Assembly (NCBI RefSeq): GCF_900496995.4 | Contig: NC_044022.1 | Coordinates: 18,242,938-18,306,937, forward strand | Source of the DNA: Aquila chrysaetos chrysaetos | Lineage: Eukaryota > Chordata > Aves > Accipitriformes > Accipitridae | Direction of reading: 5' to 3' | Length of the DNA: 64,000 nucleotides | Shown: positions 36,501-48,223 of the stretch, piece by piece | Layout of the letters: each line of letters begins with the position of its first letter | How positions within the stretch are numbered: the first letter of the stretch is position 1 | The notes under the pieces: generated by a model | Told to the model about the DNA's origin: nothing | What the model saw: the letters and a program-made list of their open reading frames with translations, nothing else | Databases searched by the model: none | Translations under genes and position numbers: made by a program

Positions 36501-39500
36501 GCTTTGGGGCTGTAAAGCATAGCTTGCAAAGTATCGCAGTGTTTCTGCAGGACAGCAGGTTGGTTTGCAAGTTGTATATAGACAGATTTCTCACTTCATC
36601 CTCAAGAATTCAACAGGATTTCATTGTAAATACCTCTAAGTTTGGGTGACCCGTACCATTTCCTACTTTGACATTTAACAGAAAGACTAATACAGTGCTT
36701 CAGTGAATAAGCAAGGATGTAGCAGTAAGGTAACAGCAAACAGCAGTGTGTGCATTATGAGAGTGGGATTGGTTTGGGTATGAAATCAGCATTAAAAAAA
36801 GCAAACCTGAAAATCTGTGGTACTTGCATCTCCAAAAATTAACTGAGGGTGAGAGAAAACGGCTTGCTTTGAAAACCCTTACGTTTTTCCTGGTTAAGGA
36901 AATAAATTAACAGCAGTAGGGAGATAACTTGATTTTTTTGCAGAGAAAAATGTAGAATAGCAACCAAAGGCTGGAATCTGAACTCGGACAAATCAGAAAT
37001 AGAACATGCTTTTAACTGCTCAGGTGACTATCAATGTATCCTAAATTCCCATTTTTCCCCACCTAGTTTGAGATGGGATACTTTTATGGATGTACACTTT
37101 ACTCAGATAAGAGTTGTTTGACTCCGTGTGAGTGAAAACGAGTTGATGTCTTACTGTCCTCTGGTATGCAGAATAGTCAGACTGCTTAGTGGGCAAGTCC
37201 CACTGCCTCTGCTTGAGGCATTGCAGAGTTCCTTGCCTCAGCATCTTCTGTTGTGGAACATGCGTGGCTCTCATGAGATAGCAGCAAAGTAGGCTGTCAT
37301 TTGCTCCATGATATACCTCCTGCAGAGAGGGCTTCAGGGAGCAAGGAAAAAGGATTGGCCTTGGCCAGGTGGACAAACAGACACTTGTCTGTGTCTGACT
37401 TGTGAGCTGGAGGATAGCCACCCCTGAGTTAATTGATCATAAGATGGTTTTAGTCTCTAAAAATGTTACCCTGATTAACAGCACCTCTCTCATTTAACCC
37501 ACGTGCTTGTGAGGGATTAGAAATATTCATTTAAGTCTTCTGATTCAGAAGTAAGCTTTGCTGCAAACAGAGCTTAGTTTTACTACCGTGATGCTTGTGT
37601 TGACATACTTTCATACTTTTGGAAGAGAATAACCTGTATTTTTATTTGATTTAGCAGTGAAGTTCTGGGTTCTTTATGTAAAATACCAACATTTTTAAAT
37701 TTTCCTCTGAGGTTTACCAGCATTAACTTTTTATCCTGAACCTGAAGGAATTGGTAGAAGTTCATGAATATGCTTCTAAGTCCTGCTAAAGGACTGAATG
37801 TCCCAAAATATGTGCCTTTTGAGTTAAGGTGGGGACTGATGTCTTTCAGACTGTATTAGTGCCTTAGACTTAGGCACTGGACATAAAATTAAAGAAAATT
37901 ATACTAAGCAATATTTCTTAAAAATCTTACATATTTATAAAAAATGAAAACAACAAAGTTGGGGGGAGGGTTTGCCTATTTAATATCTGGAGGCAGATTA
38001 CTAAAAGTTATTTATCACTTTTTTGCTTCCTATCATGTGTATTGTGATATTTTTCACTTCTGTTTTTTGGAGGCTGATTATAAAATTGTTACTGTTTGTG
38101 TCACTTAATTTTAGCTGTTTCTAACAACAATAAAAATTTTGCTTTAAAGGCTAAAAGATAATTAGTGTTTCCCATTGCTTTTACAGTCAGGTCATTAAAA
38201 TATTATGCATGCAGTACATGTTAAAGAAAAGTTACATAATCAGAGCAATTATAATACACTTGGAAAAAATACATATGTTAAGTAAAAAAGGAACAGTTGC
38301 TACATAAAAAGCTGTAATGTTGATAAACATCTATGAATGTAAACAGTTCCATTAATGGATGTTGTGTTTCAGTGTAGTGTTTGTCCAGAACCTATTAATA
38401 ATTAATAGTATTGACATGTCTAAGCTGTGTATGTAGAAGACTAGCCTTTGGGTTCAAGTCCTTAAGTGACCTAGGATACTACAAAAATTGAAAAAAAGAA
38501 CAAGCTAATTATCATGGATAAAATAATTAACTCAAGATTTGTGTTAAGAGAACTTTTTAACAGTGTTTCTAGATAGGTGGCCTTGATCAGATGCAAATAG
38601 GTGTATTTGATGCTGTAAACTAGTATTTTATGACTGTCGGGTGGCCACAGGGCCACCTTTTTACTTCTGCTGAATTACCAGTAAGGACTGATTTTTTGAT
38701 GAAAACAAGGGATGGTCCATACAAAGTTTACTTGCGCCATATGGAAGCAGAAGTTTCTCTTAGATGCCTGCTTTCTGGTTTGTGTTATATAATACAGAAG
38801 AAAAAAAATCTTGATTATTTATATGTAATATATGCTCTCAGAAAGCTTGTTCTGTGGAGTCTGTATTTTCCTTCATAATTATGTGCACTCGGGGAAGTGG
38901 GACAGCTCATGGCATACATGAATTGCAAGTGTGAAATGGTTTTGTGATCAGATGAATAAAGATTCTTGGTATGCTTGAATAGTAATAATAGTAATTTTCT
39001 TCTAGATTCATGCACATATCATCCAGGTGTGCCAGTCTTTCATGATGCTCTCAAAGTAAGTATGCAACTATCCTTTTAAGTCTTATCTTTTTTTCCAAAC
39101 GTGTAAAACAGTATGCATTTTTTCATTTTTAATTCCAAATCTTTCAGTGTTGCAGAAACTGGTGTGCAGCCTATGGTGTTTGAGCAACACCATGAAATTA
39201 GAAAAGCACGTGTACTCAAACCTGAAGAAGAAATTAAAAACTATACTTCTATGGTCTAAATGTCATATAAGTCTGTATGATACATGTTTCCTTTTGATTG
39301 ACTTTAGGTGTCTCAACAGTTTAATTAGGTCCTGTGAGTAGGTCTTTGGAGGCATTGAGAGGTGTTATACTCTTTCAGTTAATTAACCTGCTTGGAATTC
39401 AAACCAGCTGCTTGTGGTCTTACGTGGCTAGAGCGCTAATGTGTATGTGACATTTGCCTACTGTAAAAAATAATTGTGTTCTGTTAATTGGCCAAATAAT

Positions 39501-42500
39501 AATGTTGGTTAGGTTGGCACTGGTCACCCATGCCTCTGATGCAGCTGTCCAGGATTCTTGGGCTACATCTTCAGTAGTGAATTAAATATACCTGTGGCTG
39601 GTCTCCAGTGTTTAGGCCAACTGCATAGCCCATATTTGTTATATTAAACTGTCTTCCTACTTCAGGATCTGCTGGATGCATCCAAACTGGCTACAGGGAA
39701 TTATTTGCGACACAACTGTCAAAACATTACTGGAAATCATTCTAACCATTTAATTGTGTATGATCAGAAATCTGGTGTCTAGAAATGGAGCCTGGCAGTG
39801 TTTACTCTGTTAGTACAGTTGTAGCCTAAGTGACCCTTCTTAGGACACCAAACTGCTATTTAACTGAGCTTTGGTGCAAGCATTTTTTCTTGGTATTTAG
39901 GAACTGCCTCTACTGGCAGTGCATCTCATCCCTGTCCCATAATGTGGTATCTTTTGGGCTCATGGAGGCTTGTGCGTGTGTGCTGGGTAGCATGCTTTCT
40001 GTGAGCTACTGCTCATACTGTAGTACATGACTGGAATTGGCCACTGTGTGCCACTAGCAAATTGGGACAGATGCTGTTAGATCAAATATGATACAGTTAC
40101 TTAGACTATGGCAGGTTGTTTTGTACAAAATTATGGTTGTACTCATAACACAGCACATAAAACTTCTACCTAATTATAGAGACAGAAATTACATAGTTAC
40201 CTCAAAAGCTTGTGTTTACTCCCTTTCTCTTATATACGCACTGTTTTTAAAATGAGTACTACTTTCCCCTCTCTCCTTATCCTATCTCTTAGCCTAATTA
40301 AAAAAATCATCACAATTTTGTACGAGCAGTTTTCTTCCTGCTATGAATTCTAGATAATTTAAGTGGGCAGGGTGAACCTTTTATTTTCCTGACTGTGGAA
40401 ATGGTTAATATTTTGAGGATATTTTAGAACCACCTACCTAAAACCCATTGTGTCACACCACTTAAGCTCTCAAAGCTGTCGTGCATTTATTAGTCAAAGT
40501 GTTGCCTTTAATAAGGTTCTTCGACTTCTAAGATACATTATTCACAGTGGCAAGATAATTTTCTCTAAAATTGGATTTCTGGTTTATGTAATAAAAAGTG
40601 CTCTGGATTGATGTAGTTGGATAGATGGCTATGCAATGCAGATACCCGGCTTTCTGCTGGGAAATAAGCAGCTGAAAGACTTGACTAGTGCTCAAGGAAA
40701 CAAAAAACCCTCATTGTTTTAGGAAGGGGGCCTGTATATTCTGCCACAGGTGAGCCTAGTCTCAGGTATAGTATTTGTTTTGCTTACATGCTACTTTATG
40801 AGATAAAGTAATATTTCTGTTTTCTGTTGTACGAAGTTGGCACCTAACTTGTCATGGAAATATTGCCTCAAGTTTACCGAGCTTTCTGATTAAGGCAGCA
40901 TGAGTGAACTAGAAATGGCAGCTGTAACAGGTTTCTCTGGCTTTTAAAAATGCAAGTGATGATAATATTGTCCAAAGAAGGGAAGAAAATAATCTCTAAT
41001 CATGACGTGCCACATCTTGTAAATTAATATAATTAGTCTTTTGCTTTTTATAAGCTGTTGCCAAATAAGGTAGTCATGCTTTTTTTGTTTTTTATTCCAA
41101 AATGTTTATAGGGTTGGTCATGTTGTAAGAGAAGAACAACAGACTTTTCTGACTTCTTAAGCATTGTGGTATGTACTCATGATTATTTACAGTTTTTACA
41201 CTTGTCAAATGACAGTGATAAATATTAAATGGTACGTGTTCTTACATGTTTAAAATTGACTTACTTTTGTTACAACTGTCTTAAATCTTGCGTGCACTAT
41301 TTTTCTTGATAAAATTTTAAAGTTGAGTCTCATTTTCAAGCTTTAATGGTTATAATTAGTTCTATGAAAACCTATTTAGACACTTGTTAACAGTGAAGGA
41401 AGGTCAGTATTTCTTGTTACTTTGCTTGATTACAGGAAGTATGCATTTTTCTTTAACATACGTCCAAATGAAGATATTTTCCACTTCAGTTGTAGGATTT
41501 CCTTTGCAGCCAATGTTTAGAGTGGGCTAATGGAGAAGATGGGGCTGAAGAAATAAATCTAGAAAACTTGATGCAGTTCTTGATAATTTTTAATCGTAGA
41601 CACTAACTACACTGCATATATATAAACATACGCTTTCCACAATAGGGCTGTACAAAGGGTCTCCATAACAGTGAGAAACCTCCTGAGCCTGTTAAACCAG
41701 AAGTCAAAACTACCTCTGAACGAAAGGAGCTAGCTGAACTGAAACCCAAATTTCAAGAACACATAATTCAGGCACCAAAACCATTGGAAACAATTAAAAG
41801 GCCAAGGTACAGTATATGAAACTAAGTTTTGCCAAATTTGTGATCAGTTGGCCAAGTTAAAGCTCGTTTGGTTATTCAGTGTTACAGATTTAATATAGTG
41901 TAAAAATTCCCAAATTAACTTTAAAAGAACTTGTGTTTGGTAGCAGTGATGATGTTATCGTAAGCTTCAAAATGAGATAAAAGAATTCTGGTTAGGACAA
42001 GGTAGTACTTGATTTCTCGGCATTTAGCTTCACAGGAAACAAAAATTGCAGTTTCAAGCCTCATAGCTTAGAATGCCACTAGCAGTTGCGTTTAGTGTTT
42101 TAAACATTCATAAAAAATAATTTTAGAGTGTTTGTATTTAGATTCCTTGATATCTTTGATTTATTTTTATTGTTGTAGGGTATTTAGGATTTCCTGTTGA
42201 AAGCCAGGACTGCCTTCTAAGTTTCTAGTCTCTTTTTCCATAAACAGTAAGAATTGGCATTTACAAATCTAGTTTTGTTTGTTGTTGTAAGGGAAGTTGG
42301 AAAGGAAGAGACTTATAGCAAGATTAAAAGTTACTACTTTGTCATCTTTTGTAAATTATTTTTCATGAAGCTGACGTGAATACCTGGACATTTTTTTAGC
42401 CCAGATGAGCCAATGACAAATTTGCAGCTGAAAGTGTCGGCTTCCTTGAAGCAAGCACTAGATAAACTGAAACTGTCATCAGAAAACGAAGAGAAAAAAG

Positions 42501-45500
42501 GTAAGGGTATAGGGAGGTTAAGCAGGTATATGATGCTAATTGTCACACAAATAAATGAAATACTGTTGTTTCTGAAGTTATTATTTCATGTAATTATGTT
42601 CTTGTTGTTAATAATCTGGGAGATACCTTCCAGTCTAGGGAATGATAATCAAAATTTGAACAATGTGGAGCCTTGGGTGTTAGGAGCAATACCGTTGCCA
42701 TTAAAATTACTTGAACTGCCTGTTTTGTAAGATTTCCTGGTTAGAATGGACATGATGGGAACGTCTGTTTCTGAATATATGACCAAAAGAGTTCCCAAGA
42801 AATGAACTCTACTCCTATGTAACTGCAAACACGATGTCATATAAAGCCTTTCATAAACTGGTGAAATTTCCTCTGAAGACCAGTTGGTGCTCCCTCATCT
42901 GTTTTTCCTGTTTTTTTTCTTCCCTCAGTTTATTTGGAATTTGGTTCCAGAACTACACTGCTCCTTAAGAAACACTTTCTAATTTCAACCTACACTTGTG
43001 GCTATTTTATACACTTTTGTTCTTGTGCCAGAACTGTCATTTAGCTCTTCTTTCTACTTGGTATCCAAATTCTTTTCTCGTGTGTATTTATAGACAGCAG
43101 TTGGAGCTTTTACATTCTTCGTTTTACAAAACCAAACGAGTGATTGTTCTCTTCCCCTATGATTGTAATAATCTTCTTCATCAATTTTTTTTTTGCCCCA
43201 CTTAAAACAGTGTAAAGTTATAGAACCTAGAATCTGATGCATAGGTAATACAACTTTTCAAAAGTTTGTGTAATTTCTGTTTCTTTGTACCTTTCTGGCA
43301 GACTTCAGTGCCAGGCAGAAAATAGACATCTTGAGAGGTTTTTTTTTTCTAATCTACTCCTTAGGTCGTTTTAATTCTTAATAAAAGCAAAACGTTTAGT
43401 ACAGTATACAATTCAGTTGCTATTTTCTATAATATGATTCTGTTTACAGAGGAAGACAGTGATGAAATCAAGATTGGGACAGCATGTAAAAATGCAGGCT
43501 GTTCAAAAGTAAGTGGTTCAGTTCCACTCTTAAACCCAGCTGCTAAACTATAAAGTGCACAGTTTTGTTTTCCTTTCTTGGGTGTTTCTTCGTGTGCTAC
43601 AAATTGATTTGGAAATGGCTCAAAGTCCACCAGGCTTAATGAATGCACATGTGATAACACACTTTAGTATGAACAAATGTGGGCTGTTTTGTACTGTGCA
43701 TGCAGTAAGCCTAAGATTACTTTTTTTTTTTTAACCCTGGCCTGAACTTCTAAGTAGTAAGCTTGCCAAACCCATGATACTGACATGTTTCAACTTAAAA
43801 TGTTAAATATAATGTTGCTGAGAGGTGGCTTAACTGATAACACTTGAATTGCTCTTGATAACCCGTGTATAGGTCAGAAGCATCTACAGATCTTACGATT
43901 TAATGCTTCCTGCTGGAAGAATCCACAAAGAAAGTGTTTTAACACTTCTAGCATCAAAAGTAGTCTTTACGTTATGTAGTCATTTAAACTGCAAGTTTTT
44001 TACACTGACACCCTTGTGTTGTCCAGAATGGGACAGTAGAATTTAAATAAGTATTTCACTGGACATCTGACACATTTTGCATTTTCTACTGAAACTCTGG
44101 GGTGAGGAGAACTTAGAGCAGTCTCTTGTTTGTGTTAGGAAGAACTGATCTGATATTCAGTGGCAGAGTTGTATATTGTTTAATTTATTTCCTTTTGAGA
44201 ATCCATGTGTTTTATGAATGATAATTTTAATTTATTTTCCAGTTAAGTACTTGTTTTCTCTCAATATTCAGAGTATTTTTAAAGATGGATGTCTCTGAAT
44301 ATCTGAAGTGACCTTTATGAGCATAGGTGATGTCACCATTGATGTACGCCATTGAACTAATACAAAGTATAGCTTGTTAGAAGGAGCGCCAGGGAACCAT
44401 CTGTGAATGAAGGCTGAATGGTTACTTTGAAAAGCTAGGGCAAGCCATTAGATCTAGCTTATTTACTCAAAAGCTTTGTAGTGCTTTGTTCAACGTTTCT
44501 CTTGTGGGTTGTGTTTTGTTTTGTTTTTTCCTTTGGTTCACATCCTGCAATAGTAATATACTTTAAATGCTTTGTTTTACTAGACCTACGAAGGACCACA
44601 CAGCACAGAAGAAGTATGTATATACCATTCTGGTGTACCTATATTCCATGAAGGGTTAGTATTCAGTTAACTTTAATTTTTTTTTTTAATTACTCTATTA
44701 TATGTTCCTGCTGTCTTTGTAGACGTTGCCTTGTTTTCATTCTGTATTTCTTCAGTCAAAAATAGCAATGCTTGAAGAGGGTATACTAAATTAACAGTAA
44801 TATTGCATAAAGGAAAGATCTTAAGTATTCACAGTAAATAGGGTCCTAAATATTGTTTGTTAATTGCTTTGCAAACTTTCAAGGATGAAGTATTGGAGCT
44901 GTTGTAAAAGAAAAACATCTGACTTCAACACATTTTTAGCTCAAGAAGGCTGCACAACAGGAACACACGTATGGACTAAAAAGGATGTGGTAAGTAGCAT
45001 TAACATTGCAGTCTGTAGCTGGCCATTCTGAATTTTGAATACTTGAAATGTAGTTAGTAGCTTGTTTGAGTTATTACTGTAGTTGAGCTGTTACAGATCA
45101 TTACCTCTGAAATAATATGGAGGATATTATGCACAGTATACACAGAGAAATGGAGTTTGAAGTAATCTGTGGTAGAAGTATACTTGTAAGAGAGTACAAC
45201 CTTTCTTTTTAGTGATACATATAGTATCACTATTTTATAGCAAGAGTGGTTTTGGCAAATTAAGAAAAAAAAAAGCAGTCTTTTCTGCTTTGTTAGTTAA
45301 GAAAGTCTATAGTATTTCATATAGAATATATTCCATATGTAAGACTTTAAAATAATATTATTAGAAGTCTTTCCTCTCCCAAAGACCATGAAGAGAGCAG
45401 CCATACATGTTCTGTAGTAAAATAACTGTACTTCCAGTTTCATTCAGAATAGTTGAGTTGTTGTTTAGGTGGGGATGGCAGGACAGATAAGGTCAATGAG

Positions 45501-48223
45501 GTTCCATGGGCGGGGATGGAAGGGTCTCTTTCTGTCTAATTTGGATTCTGTTTACACATCTGAATATTTTTCTGGCCTGAATCTGATTGAGTGTTTTGGT
45601 TTGGCTACCAGTATAACAAATATAGAGAGAGCATCTGTTTAGTTTGTAGGTGTTTCATTGCAATGTTGGGAACAAACTGCAGAATTGCAAGGTAAAAAAT
45701 ACTCTCATTCAAGGTTTAAAAAGATTCTTAGAGAATGTTGCAGAATGTAATAATGGAACTGAACACTTACTTCAAAAACATTAGCTGGTCACATGTTGGA
45801 TGCAGGTGAACACAAAATTCTTGTTATGAATATATTGTCTGTTGCTGAGGCAAAATGAGTTTGACACTGCAAATATCAGTAACATTTAACAGAAGAAAAT
45901 AAGGGTGTATTATAGAAGGTGTAGTTCTGTTACCTCATTCTACAACAATTACTTCACACGTCCTTTACTTCCTTTAAGTCATGGAGTTGCTGCTTGTGTT
46001 GAAGATTTACGTGTGTGTTTAAGAATTATTTTCAAATACAGAAAGGAGGGATTAAAAAAAAAAAGCTGAAGTTGTGAGCCTAAAGCAGGAGAGTGTTCTT
46101 GTAAAGAATTCACCCAGATGTTAAGAAACTGTGTGTATATTAAATAGGTATATATTGAGATAATGGGCTTCTAGCTAACAGGGTTTTTTTGACTTTACCT
46201 TTTTGTTGTTATTTTGGGGTATTTTCACTGTTTATTTTTCGTGCATCAGGGAACAGAGGGTAATATTCAATAATTTTTTGCAGTAATATGTAAGTTTCTT
46301 GGAGTCATGGCTTCTTTTTGTTTGTTCAGTTCCTTTCTACAACCTGCTGGACAACTGTAGTCTTGGCAAGGAAGTTAATCCAATATGTAACACTTTTTTT
46401 TTTTTTTTTTTTTTTTTTTGGTATTGTTTTTTAGGGTTTTTTTTCTATCACAATGTCCTGGTTTCTTACTGTAGTCTCTGTCATAAGCATTGGTTTTCTT
46501 GCTTCTAATGTTTGTCGGGGACCAGTAGCTGAAATATTGAGTAAAAAGAGATGTAAGTGGAGTCTTTCAATCTCCTGTGAACATGAAATATAGTCCTTTA
46601 TTAGCTATGCTTATTGGCTGTTAAAATAGTCCTGGGCTTTTATCCTGATTAGTCTTGTAAAAATACTCCTGAATGCAATTTTAAGTCTTTTTTCTGTACC
46701 TTTTTCCTTATATAGGGTAAGAAAGTAGTCCCGTGCAGGCATGATTGGCACCAGACTGGAGGAGAAGTGACTATTTCTGTATATGCTAAAAACTCTGTTC
46801 CTGATCTGAGCTACGTAGAAGCAAATAGCACAATGGTGAGTATCTACCTTAAGATGTAATTTTTTGTTTTAATTCTTACAGCAGCTTGAAGTTAGGAAAA
46901 TCTGGCTTCTACTTTATTTACAAGGCAAAGGTAGCATAAGAATCTCTTTTGAGAAACAGCTTTTTCTTGGCATTTGTGTTTGTTCAAGTATGTATAGCTT
47001 CCCCACCCCCCTTCTGTTTGGACATCTGTACTTTAAAGTTGGGGGTTTTTTAAAAGCTGCAATATAATATGTCCAAAAAAAAAATAATCTTTAATTTGAC
47101 TTCTGCAATTAAAACCTGAGTGTGATGGATTTGCATCACCATGTGTGTAAATAATTATGGATTCATAATTTAATTGTGTTTGGCTTAATGTAGTTTAATA
47201 TCATTCTTCACAGTATGCAGTTTCACAGCTATTAATATTAAAACAAGTGTTAAAATGCTTCTCTGATTTCTTAATCATGCATTTAGAGAAAATGATGCAG
47301 CTTCCAGGATGTATATATGGACACTATTGACTACGATACTGTATCAGAATCTGTTAGAATAGATTTTCAATTCTATGTCTGAGGGACAATTTGATCATTT
47401 TGCTCAGTGATCTGAGTCCTAATGTCAAGTATGTTTAAGCAAAATATATCACGTGTCAAATGTTTTTATTAGCCTGACAAAATTTTCTGTTGTTTTTCCT
47501 GTTAAGTTAAATATCCATATTGTATTTGAAGGAGAAAAGGAATTTCATCGCAGTGTGAAATTATGGGGAGTAAGTATAAGAATTTTTCTATTAAAAAAAA
47601 CCCCAAACACCAAAACACAAACCTTCAGCTTCCTCTTTCAAAACAGTTTGTTTTTCCTCGTTACTCTGCTTATTAAGAGAAATTCAGTTGCATATCATTC
47701 AATAATTACATTTAAATCTGAATCTAATGCCCCAAGTGATCAGGTATGACATCATAGTTGACCCTACTTTGAGCAGAAGGTGACCTTCTGGGGTCCTTTC
47801 TGATCTCAACACCATGATAGTGGTGTTGCAGAACAGCCTTGACACTATGTAGTTGCGTGCTTATGGATGTGTTAGACCCAATGTATATGTTATATATGCA
47901 TAGGCATATGTTCATAGCTTGGCAATGGGAGAGGGATGACTTTTATAGATAACAGAGGGAAGTCCATCTACCTAAACATCTGCTGAAATTTAGTGATAAG
48001 GTACTCTTCTTAACTTAATTCCCAAATATCTTGCAGTCTGTTTCTTAAATTGAAGTGTGAAATATGTTTTCTCTTCTAGGTAATCGATGTAAAGAGGAGT
48101 TATGTGAACATGACGGCTACAAAGATAGAGCTTACTATGAGAAAAGCAGAGCCCCTATTATGGGCAAGTCTTGAATTACCGGTATCCAACACACAGCAAA
48201 AAAAAGAGAATTCAGATCAATAA
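33496..48223 (+). CDS. CHORDC1: CHORDC1, cysteine- and histidine-rich domain protein 1 (complete gene, 11 coding exons)
   Basis: Cytosolic zinc-binding co-chaperone (CHP-1/Morgana) that binds HSP90 and is reported to restrain ROCK kinases and centrosome over-duplication. The joined exons are 33496-33559, 39006-39055, 41112-41168, 41646-41806, 42400-42500, 43450-43508, 44584-44654, 44884-44989, 46716-46835, 47507-47569 and 48080-48223. They total 996 nt, or 331 residues plus stop, close to the 332 of the human protein. All introns are GT-AG and the phases agree. CHORD-I spans residues about 5-64 (C5, C10, C24, H27, H34, C42, C43, C59, H64). CHORD-II spans about 157-216 (C157, C162, C176, H179, H186, C194, C195, C211, H216). 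A CS (p23/Sgt1-like) domain lies at about 229-318. All zinc ligands expected for both CHORDs are present. The start has a strong Kozak context (GCCGCCATG). No disruption is seen and the gene looks functional. Heat induction is likely from the promoter element. Confidence 0.97.
33801..33814 (+). repeat. G homopolymer in CHORDC1 intron 1
   Basis: Fourteen consecutive G residues, followed by CCCGG, within the CpG island. It could form a G-quadruplex and is prone to sequencing error. Confidence 0.85.
33915..33954 (+). repeat. 12-bp tandem repeat in CHORDC1 intron 1
   Basis: Three successive units of GGCTGGCGGCGA, the last ending in CAG instead of CGA, then the start of a fourth. A short GC-rich minisatellite inside the island. 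Confidence 0.85.
34081..39005 (+). other. CHORDC1: CHORDC1 intron 1, main part
   Basis: AT-rich intron sequence after the CpG island, with T-runs near 34,121-34,138 and 35,709-35,735. It ends in the acceptor TTTTCTTCTAG. I see no embedded exon, small RNA or named repeat. Confidence 0.7.
39006..39055 (+). CDS. CHORDC1: CHORDC1 exon 2
   Basis: Encodes the rest of codon 22 to residue 38. It carries C24, H27 and the CHORD signature [12 protein letters not shown]. Acceptor TTCTAG and donor GTAAGT. Confidence 0.96.
41112..41168 (+). CDS. CHORDC1: CHORDC1 exon 3
   Basis: Encodes residues 39-57, the GWSCC...DFSDFL core of CHORD-I. Acceptor TTATAG and donor GTATGT. Intron 2 before it (39,056-41,111) holds nothing I can identify. 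Confidence 0.96.
41646..41806 (+). CDS. CHORDC1: CHORDC1 exon 4
   Basis: Encodes residues 58-110 and two bases of S111. It finishes CHORD-I with GCTKGLH and continues into the charged linker between the CHORDs, rich in Lys, Glu and Pro. Donor GTACAG. Confidence 0.96.
42400..42500 (+). CDS. CHORDC1: CHORDC1 exon 5
   Basis: Encodes the linker, from the last base of codon 111 to the first of codon 145. The segment [11 protein letters not shown] has a helical, amphipathic pattern. Acceptor TTTTTTTAG and donor GTAAGG. Confidence 0.95.
43450..43508 (+). CDS. CHORDC1: CHORDC1 exon 6
   Basis: Encodes residues 145-164: an acidic run (EEDSDE), then the first Cys pair of CHORD-II (C157, C162). Acceptor TTTACAG and donor GTAAGT. 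Confidence 0.95.
44584..44654 (+). CDS. CHORDC1: CHORDC1 exon 7
   Basis: Encodes residues 165-187 and two bases of G188, including C176, H179 and [10 protein letters not shown] of CHORD-II. Acceptor TTTACTAG and donor GTTAGT. Intron 6 (43,509-44,583) shows nothing notable. Confidence 0.95.
44884..44989 (+). CDS. CHORDC1: CHORDC1 exon 8
   Basis: Encodes residues 188-223 with [16 protein letters not shown] and GCTTGTH, completing CHORD-II. Acceptor TTTCAAG and donor GTAAGT. Confidence 0.96.
44990..46715 (+). other. CHORDC1: CHORDC1 intron 8
   Basis: A 1.7 kb intron containing a pure T run of nearly 30 bases at about 46,390-46,419. No other feature was recognised. Confidence 0.75.
46716..46835 (+). 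CDS. CHORDC1: CHORDC1 exon 9
   Basis: Encodes residues 224-263, opening the CS domain with [19 protein letters not shown]. Acceptor TTATATAG and donor GTGAGT. Confidence 0.96.
47507..47569 (+). CDS. CHORDC1: CHORDC1 exon 10
   Basis: Encodes residues 264-284 in the middle of the CS domain ([13 protein letters not shown]). The acceptor ends TGTTAAG, a less common AAG form after a good T-rich tract. Donor GTAAGT. Confidence 0.94.
47757..47822 (+). mobile_element. Ancient CR1 3'-end remnant in CHORDC1 intron 10
   Basis: The plus strand resembles the last part of the CR1 3' UTR: GACCCTACTTTGAGCAGAAGG, then GACCTTCTGGGGTCC, then GATCTCAACACCATGAT. It matches the pattern 'GAGCAG..., gacctc...ggtcc, cctcaac, attctatga' of CR1 tails. 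It is short and very diverged, so it is an old fossil copy. Confidence 0.65.
48080..48223 (+). CDS. CHORDC1: CHORDC1 exon 11 (terminal coding part)
   Basis: Encodes residues 285-331 and the TAA stop. It finishes the CS domain ([28 protein letters not shown]) and ends in a short polar Lys/Gln/Asn-rich tail. Acceptor CTTCTAG. Confidence 0.96.
   Translation, partial: VIDVKRSYVNMTATKIELTMRKAEPLLWASLELPVSNTQQKKENSDQ

Noticed and set aside
38440-38470. A GGTTCAAGTCC string resembling a tRNA T-arm
   Set aside because: No matching acceptor, D-arm or anticodon stem was found around it.
47453-47749. A 98-codon ORF across CHORDC1 exon 10
   Set aside because: It is exon 10 read through both splice sites. 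The GT-AG boundaries and the continuous joined frame show the real exon is 63 bp.
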